Assembly (NCBI GenBank): GCA_038521825.1
Contig: JBCBKL010000002.1
Location: 186,001 to 250,000 of the forward strand
DNA from: JBCBKL01 sp038521825
Lineage (GTDB): Bacteria; Pseudomonadota; Alphaproteobacteria; Rhodobacterales; Rhodobacteraceae
DNA: 64,000 bases
Reading direction: 5' to 3'
In this document: piece by piece, positions 58,769 to 64,000 of the stretch
Layout of the letters: every line of letters starts with the position of its first letter
How positions within the stretch are numbered: position 1 is the stretch's first letter
Position numbers and translations under genes: made by a program
The notes under the pieces: model-generated
The model's input: the letters and a program-made list of their open reading frames with translations, nothing else
Told to the model about the DNA's origin: nothing
Database searches by the model: none

Positions 58769-60160
58769 ATGCGCCTGAGCCGCTATTTCCTACCTGTTCT
58801 CAAAGAAACCCCATCCGAGGCTCAGATTGTCAGCCATCGCCTCATGTTGCGGGCGGGTATGATCAAGCAGGCAAGTGCTGGCATCTACTCCTGGCTGCCG
58901 CTTGGCCTGAAGGTTTTGCGCCGTGTTGAACAGATCGTCCACGAGGAACAGCAGCGTGCCGGTCACATGCCGATGCTGATGCCAGCAATCCAGTCGGCGG
59001 ATCTTTGGCGCGAAAGCGGACGGTACGATGCCTACGGAGCCGAAATGCTGCGGATCAAGGACCGGCACGACCGCGATCTGTTGTTCACGCCGACGGCCGA
59101 AGAACTGATCACCGATATCTTCAGGAGCCATGTCAGCAGCTACAAGGATCTGCCACTGACAATGTACCAGATCCAGTGGAAGTTCCGTGACGAAATCCGC
59201 CCCCGCTTTGGCGTTATGCGGGGCCGCGAATTCTATATGAAAGACGGCTATAACTTTGATTTGACGAAAGAAGACGCGCTGCACGCTTATAACCGTCATC
59301 TCGTCACCTATCTGCGCACCTACGAACGGATGGGCCTTCAGGCGATCCCGATGCGCGCGGATAGCGGACCGATTGGTGGTGAGGATACGCACGAATTCCT
59401 CGTTCTGGCCGAAACCGGCGAAAGCGAGGTCTTTTATGATAGCGAAGTCACCGATCTGACCTTCGGCGATCGCGAGATCGACTATGACGACCAGACGCAG
59501 TGTCAGGCCATCATGGAAGAATTTACCAGCCGCTACGCCCGCACGGATGAGACCCACGACGAGGCCGTCTTCAGCCAGATCCCCGAAGAGCGGCGCCGCG
59601 TTGCCCGCGGGATCGAAGTGGGGCAGATCTTTTACTTCGGTACGAAGTATTCCGATCCATTGGGCGCAACCGTCCAGGGCCCGGATGGGACATCTGTTCC
59701 CGTCCACATGGGCAGCCATGGCATCGGTGTCAGCCGTCTTGTCGGCGCAATAATCGAGGCCAGCCACGACGAAAACGGTATCATCTGGCCCGAGGGTGTG
59801 ACCCCCTTCCATTGCGGGATCGTCAACCTGCGTCAGGGTGATGCTGAGGCAGACGCAGCCTGCGACGCGCTCTATGCCGAACTCGTCAAGCACGGGCTCG
59901 ACCCCCTTTATGATGACCGGGATGAACGGGCTGGCGGCAAATTTGCGACGATGGATCTGATTGGTCTGCCGTGGCGGATCACGGTCGGCCCCCGCGGGTT
60001 GAAGAACGGGGTGGTGGAGCTGACCAATCGCCGGTCGGGCGAAAGCGAAGTGCTCAGCCCAGAGGCCGCTGTTGCCAAGGTCGTCGACATTTACAGTGGT
60101 CATCGCATCGGAAAGCATGTCGAGATGATGTCGACGCGAGCCTTTCACACTTACATCTGA
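58769..60160 (+). CDS. proS: Prolyl-tRNA synthetase, short alphaproteobacterial form
   Basis: 463 residues from ATG 58769 after CGGAG; upstream frame to 58385 is not conserved. Class II motifs: motif 1 near GIYSWLPLGLKVLRRVEQIV, motif 2 KFRDEIRPRFGVMRGREFYMK, motif 3 GSHGIGVSRLVGA, followed by an anticodon-binding domain (RITVGPRGLKNGVVELTNRR). The editing insertion domain of the long bacterial form is absent, as usual in alphaproteobacteria. It charges tRNA-Pro. Its stop shares one base with the next gene's start. Confidence 0.96.
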   Translation: MRLSRYFLPVLKETPSEAQIVSHRLMLRAGMIKQASAGIYSWLPLGLKVLRRVEQIVHEEQQRAGHMPMLMPAIQSADLWRESGRYDAYGAEMLRIKDRHDRDLLFTPTAEELITDIFRSHVSSYKDLPLTMYQIQWKFRDEIRPRFGVMRGREFYMKDGYNFDLTKEDALHAYNRHLVTYLRTYERMGLQAIPMRADSGPIGGEDTHEFLVLAETGESEVFYDSEVTDLTFGDREIDYDDQTQCQAIMEEFTSRYARTDETHDEAVFSQIPEERRRVARGIEVGQIFYFGTKYSDPLGATVQGPDGTSVPVHMGSHGIGVSRLVGAIIEASHDENGIIWPEGVTPFHCGIVNLRQGDAEADAACDALYAELVKHGLDPLYDDRDERAGGKFATMDLIGLPWRITVGPRGLKNGVVELTNRRSGESEVLSPEAAVAKVVDIYSGHRIGKHVEMMSTRAFHTYI

Positions 60161-61113
60161 TGCGGCTTGTCGCCCTAATCCTCTCTCTGTTCAGCGCGTC
60201 GGCCGGGCTGGCTGACGATGGTGCCCTGAATCGTCTCGATGAGGCGTTTCGCGCTTGGCTGGCGCCGCAGGGTTTGAACGGCGTCTTGGCCTTGCGGCAC
60301 GACGGCGCGCCGCTGGGTGTGATCGAGGCGGGTATTTCAGCGGAAACATCCATCGAACTTGCCAGCTTGTCGAAATCGATCACCGGGCTTTGCGCCATGT
60401 CCGTGGTCGAGGATGGCTTGATGGCCTGGGATGACAGTGCGGCCGACACGCTTGGGCGGGGTCCGGATGTGTCCCTCGGTGAGCTAATCACGCAAACCTC
60501 AGGGCTGCGCCGGGACAGCACGCAGGGATTCATGCCGTTCTGGCGCGATCAGCCCCCGCACCGGTCCAGCGCGGTTCTGGACATCGTGACTTTGCGCGCC
60601 AAACCGGATGGTGAGCGTGGTCAGTTCCATTACAACAACGAAAACTACGCGCTGGCCGGCTTGATGATCGAGGCGGCGCTCGGCGAGGACTACGACGCTG
60701 TGTGCCGCGAAAGGGTGCTCGAACCCGCGGGTGTGACGGGAGCGGCCTCGGCCCGCTTTGGTGGGTTCCAACCTTGGGGCGGCTGGGCGATGACCGCCGC
60801 GGACTTTGCGCAGTTCCACGAATTCTGGTTTGCGCTGCCAAGTGCCAATGGTTGGGATCCATTTGACCTGCCCTACGCATCGGCGTGGGGCGCGCATTAC
60901 GGCCTTGGCACGATGTTCAGAAAACTCGAGCCGGGCTTTGCTTTCTGGCATTTTGGCGCGCTGTGCTTTCCCGGTGATGTCGAGACCGGAGCCTATGCCG
61001 TCAGCCTGTTCGGCGACTGGACGCTCATCGCGGCCTATGACGGCTGCCCATCCAGCGACATGCTGCGGAAGTTGGACAATGCGCTTGTCGCAGCGGCGCT
61101 AGAGCTGCGCTGA
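60160..61113 (+). CDS. Exported serine hydrolase, beta-lactamase/penicillin-binding-protein fold
   Basis: 317 residues starting at ATG 60160 (TGATG overlap with proS). Sec signal MRLVALILSLFSASAGLA. Class C-like catalytic motif SLSK with nucleophile Ser69 and Lys72, and YNN-type second motif in HYNNENYALAGLMIEA. A third KTG-like motif is not obvious; HFGALCFP is in that area. Probably an esterase or D-peptide hydrolase, not necessarily a resistance enzyme. Confidence 0.85.
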   Translation: MRLVALILSLFSASAGLADDGALNRLDEAFRAWLAPQGLNGVLALRHDGAPLGVIEAGISAETSIELASLSKSITGLCAMSVVEDGLMAWDDSAADTLGRGPDVSLGELITQTSGLRRDSTQGFMPFWRDQPPHRSSAVLDIVTLRAKPDGERGQFHYNNENYALAGLMIEAALGEDYDAVCRERVLEPAGVTGAASARFGGFQPWGGWAMTAADFAQFHEFWFALPSANGWDPFDLPYASAWGAHYGLGTMFRKLEPGFAFWHFGALCFPGDVETGAYAVSLFGDWTLIAAYDGCPSSDMLRKLDNALVAAALELR

Positions 61114-61133
61114 CTGGCTTCGGGTGCTGCTTC

Positions 61134-61148
61134 GCGGTATGATACCGC
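61134..61148. repeat. 15-bp perfect palindrome upstream of the DUF2937 gene
   Basis: GCGGTAT-G-ATACCGC is symmetric around 61141, followed by AAAA. It lies 43 bp before the DUF2937 start and 21 bp after the serine hydrolase stop, so it could be an operator or a small hairpin. No known regulator matches it to my knowledge. Confidence 0.35.
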
Positions 61149-61190
61149 AAAAGCGGCGATGAGACCGGTGGTTCGACAGCAGAGGTCAGG

Positions 61191-61682
61191 ATGGTCCTGA
61201 GAGCATTCACATTCGCGGGCGGCATTGCAGCCGCTGCCGCTACATCGCAGTTCCCTGAGTTTTCGCAACAATATGTGCAACGCCTCGGCGGGGCGGTTGA
61301 CGAACTCACGCAGGTTGCGGCCGATTTCGACAATTCTGCGCAAGCAGAGGGCATGACCCGGTACGGCGCGCTGGAAGCGATGCAAGGAAACGCCTTTGTA
61401 GAGCGCAGGCGCGCAGACATGGAGCGGACATTCGCCCGTCTCGCAACGATGCGCTCCGATCTGGAGGTTCTTCAAACCGGTGGCCCGTTCACGCGGGCTG
61501 CCAATGCCGCACGGATGCGGGACAGCGATGTCGCAAGGGCCACGTTTGCGGCCTATCAGCCGGCCATTCCACTGACCTTTGATGGTCTGATCTTTACATG
61601 CATCGGCCTTATCGGCGGCGCGTCACTGATCCGGCTTGTCGCAGCGGTTTTGAACACCTCTGCACGCCGACGGACGGCTTGA
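61191..61682 (+). CDS. DUF2937-family protein
   Basis: 163 residues. An N-terminal hydrophobic segment (AFTFAGGIAAAAATSQFPEF) is followed by a long amphipathic helix region (QQYVQRLGGAVDELTQVAADFD, ERTFARLATMRSDLEVLQ) and a C-terminal membrane segment after AYQPAIPLTFDGLIFTCIGLIGG. The YQPAxPLT element is diagnostic of DUF2937. A predicted inner-membrane protein with a periplasmic coiled-coil; function unknown. Confidence 0.85.
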   Translation: MVLRAFTFAGGIAAAAATSQFPEFSQQYVQRLGGAVDELTQVAADFDNSAQAEGMTRYGALEAMQGNAFVERRRADMERTFARLATMRSDLEVLQTGGPFTRAANAARMRDSDVARATFAAYQPAIPLTFDGLIFTCIGLIGGASLIRLVAAVLNTSARRRTA

Positions 61683-61737
61683 CGTCGGCCCATCTATCGG
61701 CCACCTCGGTGGTCCAACAACACGAGCAGGATCACCC

Positions 61738-63024
61738 TTGGCCAAACCCGTCGCGCCCTTCGCCCGTTTCGAATGGATGATTGCCTGGCGTTACCTGCGG
61801 GCGCGCCGGGCTGAAGGTGGCGTCAGCGTCATGACATGGATCAGCCTGATCGGAATAACGCTCGCTGTTTTTGCCCTGATTGCCACGCTCGCGGTCAGGT
61901 CGGGGTTCCGGGCCGAGTTCGTCGACACGATACTGGGGGCCAATGCTCATGTCGCGGTCTATCCCATCGGCACGGTCAGCGAGACTGGTCAGGTCAACCG
62001 CACCATCGCCGAATTCGACGCGGTGGCGGAACGGATTGCCGCGACCGATGGCGTAACACGTGCCGCGCCGGTGGTTCTGGCGCAGGTCATGGTCAATGCG
62101 CGCGACCGCAACAGCGGTGTGGCCGTCTATGGGATGCGCCGTTCCGATTTCGTGACGCTACCACGCATCGCCGACCCCGAAACGGGTCTTGGCGACATAG
62201 CGCGCTATGATCAGGGGGTCGCGATCGGCTCCGGTGTTGCGCAGTATCTCGGGGTGACCGTTGGCGACCGGATCAAACTGATCTCGCCCAATGGGGTCAA
62301 AACCGCCTTCGGCACCAGCCCCCGCGTTAGCGCATTCGACGTGACTTACATCTTCAGTGCGGGGCGATATGACATCGACAACACGCGCATCTACCTGCCG
62401 CTGTCCGAGGCGCAGAGCTTTTTCAACCGCGAGAGTGCTGTCGATCAGATCGAGGTGGTGGTCGCTGATCCTGATCAGGTCGCGAGGTTCGCTCGCGTTG
62501 TGAAAGAAGCCGCCGGTTCAGAGTTTTATACACTAACCTGGCAGGATGCTGCGGGCAACTTCCTGCGGGCGCTCGAGGTTGAGGATAACGTGATGTTCAT
62601 CATCCTCTCGATCCTCGTTCTGATTGCCGCGATGAACATCGTTTCGGGGCTGATCATGCTGGTCAAGAACAAGGGGCGCGATATCGGCATATTGCGAACG
62701 ATGGGCCTGACCGAGGGTTCGATCCTGCGGGTGTTCTTTATCTGCGGGTCGCTGACCGGGGTGATCGGGACCACGGCGGGCGTGATCCTTGGATGCCTCT
62801 TTGCGATCTATATAGACCCGATCTTTGCCACCGTGAACGTGCTGATGGGCGGCGGCGTTTGGGATCCGTCGATTAGGGGCATCTATGCGCTGCCTGCCGA
62901 ACTGCATCTGGGCGATGTGCTGAGCGCGGTTGCGCTCTCGCTGGGTCTGTCCCTGACGGTCACCTATTTTCCGGCTCGACGGGCAGCGCGAATGAACCCG
63001 GTCGAGGCGCTGCGTTATGAGTGA
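61738..63024 (+). CDS. lolC: Lipoprotein-releasing ABC transporter permease (LolC/LolE)
   Basis: 428 residues from TTG 61738; conserved FEWMIAWRYLRARR begins right after, so a downstream ATG would cut it. FtsX-type fold: one N-terminal helix, a large periplasmic MacB-like domain, then three helices near the C-terminus (MFIILSILVLIAAMNIVSGLIML, LTGVIGTTAGVILGCLFAIY, ALSLGLSLTVTYFPARRAARMNPVEAL). With LolD it extracts outer-membrane lipoproteins from the inner membrane. In alphaproteobacteria one permease gene often replaces LolC and LolE, so the exact paralogue name is a convention. Overlaps lolD by 8 bp. Confidence 0.93.
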   Translation: MAKPVAPFARFEWMIAWRYLRARRAEGGVSVMTWISLIGITLAVFALIATLAVRSGFRAEFVDTILGANAHVAVYPIGTVSETGQVNRTIAEFDAVAERIAATDGVTRAAPVVLAQVMVNARDRNSGVAVYGMRRSDFVTLPRIADPETGLGDIARYDQGVAIGSGVAQYLGVTVGDRIKLISPNGVKTAFGTSPRVSAFDVTYIFSAGRYDIDNTRIYLPLSEAQSFFNRESAVDQIEVVVADPDQVARFARVVKEAAGSEFYTLTWQDAAGNFLRALEVEDNVMFIILSILVLIAAMNIVSGLIMLVKNKGRDIGILRTMGLTEGSILRVFFICGSLTGVIGTTAGVILGCLFAIYIDPIFATVNVLMGGGVWDPSIRGIYALPAELHLGDVLSAVALSLGLSLTVTYFPARRAARMNPVEALRYE

Positions 63025-63703
63025 TCCGTTGCTGGCGATCCGGCATCTGAAAAAGAGCTACAACAAGGGGCAGCCAAACGAGATCGAAGTATTGCGGGAC
63101 GTCGATCTGACCGTTAAGTCCGGTCAGGTGGTTGCGCTGGTCGCACCTTCGGGGGCGGGTAAATCGACGCTTCTGCACATCGCCGGTCTGCTCGACATGC
63201 CGGATGACGGAGCCATCTCCCTGAGGGGCCGCGACATGACCCGACTCAGCGACCGGCAGCGCACGTTAGCGCGGCGCGACGACATTGGCTTTGTCTATCA
63301 GTTCCATCATCTGTTACCGGAGTTCTCAGCCCTCGAAAACATCGTGCTGCCACAACTCGCCGCTGGTGAAGCGCAGGGCGCCGCAGAACAGCGGGCCAAG
63401 GATCTGCTTGCGACAGTGGGGTTGAAAAGCCGGGCGGATCACCGGCCAGCTGCCCTGTCGGGCGGCGAACAGCAACGCGTGGCCTATTGCCGGGCCCTCG
63501 CCAACAAGCCGCGCCTGTTGCTGGCGGATGAACCAACGGGCAACCTTGATCCCGCCACATCGGATCAGGTGTTTCAGGCACTTATGGGCCTTGTGCGCGA
63601 AGACGGGCTTTCCGCCCTGATCGCGACGCATAACCTCGATCTCGCGGCGCGGATGGATCGGACGCTGCGCCTTGACGCTGGGAAGATCACCGAGGCGGCG
63701 TGA
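63017..63703 (+). CDS. lolD: Lipoprotein-releasing ABC transporter ATPase LolD
   Basis: 228 residues. Walker A APSGAGKST, Q-loop region VYQFHHLLPEFSALENI, signature LSGGEQQRVAYCRALAN, Walker B LLLADEPTGNLD, and switch His in IATHNLDLA. All catalytic residues are intact, in contrast to the ABC-like protein at 5157-8138. The MacB/LolD subgroup mark is the EFSALENIVLP segment. Overlaps the permease gene by 8 bp, so stoichiometric production is likely. Confidence 0.95.
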   Translation: MSDPLLAIRHLKKSYNKGQPNEIEVLRDVDLTVKSGQVVALVAPSGAGKSTLLHIAGLLDMPDDGAISLRGRDMTRLSDRQRTLARRDDIGFVYQFHHLLPEFSALENIVLPQLAAGEAQGAAEQRAKDLLATVGLKSRADHRPAALSGGEQQRVAYCRALANKPRLLLADEPTGNLDPATSDQVFQALMGLVREDGLSALIATHNLDLAARMDRTLRLDAGKITEAA

Positions 63704-63706
63704 CTC

Positions 63707-64000
63707 TCAAGCCTGCTGCGTTAGCCAGACTCCTATGGCCATAAGGCCGATGCCGCCCGCCCGCGCGAGGCCGAGCGGCGAGACGCTCGCGCCGAACAAC
63801 CCGAAGTGATCGATGGCGGCGGCGCTGATCAACTGTCCGAGCAGCACAAAGAAGACCGCATTGCCGACCCCGAAATGGGGCGCGATGTAAGTGATGGACA
63901 AAACATAAAAGGCGACCAGAACACCGCCTAGGAACAGATGTCGCGGCGCCCCGACGGCTTTGGTCAGCGCCTGCGGACCGGTCAACAGCATCGCGATCAT
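63707..64000 (-). CDS. DMT/YdcZ-family membrane protein, N-terminus outside the window
   Basis: 97 C-terminal residues, frame still open at base 64000. Three to four helices and the family elements HLFLGGVLVAFYVLSITYIAPHFGVGNAVFFVLLGQLISAAAIDHFGLFG match the YdcZ (DUF606) half-size DMT transporters. The end is 4 bp from the lolD stop, so the genes converge. Confidence 0.85.
   Translation of the reverse strand: MIAMLLTGPQALTKAVGAPRHLFLGGVLVAFYVLSITYIAPHFGVGNAVFFVLLGQLISAAAIDHFGLFGASVSPLGLARAGGIGLMAIGVWLTQQA

Noticed and set aside
58790..60148. 452-codon minus-strand frame opposite proS
   Set aside because: Shadow of a highly conserved gene; amino-acid content (His/Asp/Val-rich, no motif) is typical of antisense translation of GC-rich DNA.
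1..64000. CRISPR arrays, insertion sequences, phage genes, rRNA and tRNA genes
   Set aside because: No regularly spaced repeats, transposase or integrase frames, or clover-leaf-like sequences were noticed. A tRNA or rRNA covariance search would settle this.

Overview
The window reads as a chromosomal segment of a GC-rich alphaproteobacterium of the family Rhodobacteraceae (roseobacter-like). Evidence is the complete sox cluster in the Paracoccus-type order, a PccR-type propionyl-CoA regulator with its TTTGCAAA sites, a DUF6497/DUF4174 neighbourhood around pccAB, a short-form ProRS, HdaA beside a PerM-type protein, and a candidate CCUCCUCCC ('cuckoo') small RNA. Genes are dense, often overlap by 1-38 bp, and look vertically inherited. 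I saw no insertion sequence, phage gene, CRISPR array, tRNA or rRNA.

Layout. 1-3313: end of a histidine-utilisation operon (hutH, hutG, a GNAT acetyltransferase, hutU). 3305-9054: a cytochrome P450 with an altered I-helix, a small K+ channel, a large ABC-like membrane protein whose ATPase motifs are all degenerate but which carries a cyclic-nucleotide-binding domain, and a fluoroacetate-dehalogenase-type hydrolase. 9087-9147 (minus strand): a hairpin with the architecture of the cuckoo sRNAs. 9376-10779: a PLP decarboxylase. 10893-23646: thiosulfate oxidation cluster, with soxTRS on minus, soxVWXYZA-terminator-soxBCDEF-DUF302 on plus, and soxH on minus. 23768-31247: FAH-family hydrolase, zeta-class GST, an isolated boxC, an FAD dehydrogenase, a BASS transporter and an SLC13/TrkA-C transporter. 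31381-35373: yebC, a small hypothetical, the lysG/lysE exporter pair, a DMT transporter and a DUF465 protein behind an FNR-like box. 35366-48590: propionyl-CoA to succinyl-CoA island (pccR, MFS, pccB, several small accessory genes, pccA, DUF4174, a sulfotransferase-like gene, methylmalonyl-CoA mutase, a membrane protein). 48658-64000: VOC protein, TerB-DnaJ protein, EEP hydrolase, ppx-ppk, hdaA-perM, DUF4274, fasciclin, proS, serine hydrolase, DUF2937, lolC/E-lolD and the start of a DMT transporter.

How the parts work together. The Sox proteins oxidise thiosulfate in the periplasm: SoxYZ carries the sulfur, SoxAX loads it, SoxB and SoxCD strip it, SoxV passes reductant to SoxW/SoxS, and SoxEF is the flavocytochrome c. 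SoxR, an ArsR-type repressor with the two expected cysteines, probably controls the locus. Sites resembling ATTC-N8-GAAT lie before soxX and before soxH, and a related degenerate palindrome lies between soxS and soxV. Propionyl-CoA is carboxylated by PccAB and rearranged by ScpA. PccR sites are found at pccR, at pccB, and as a one-mismatch half-site upstream of a terminator-like leader directly before pccA.

Most worth a second look: the pseudo-ATPase ABC/cNMP protein, the cuckoo-like sRNA, the SoxR-type operator at soxH, the terminator-like leader before pccA, and the conserved-looking small genes buried in the pcc locus.
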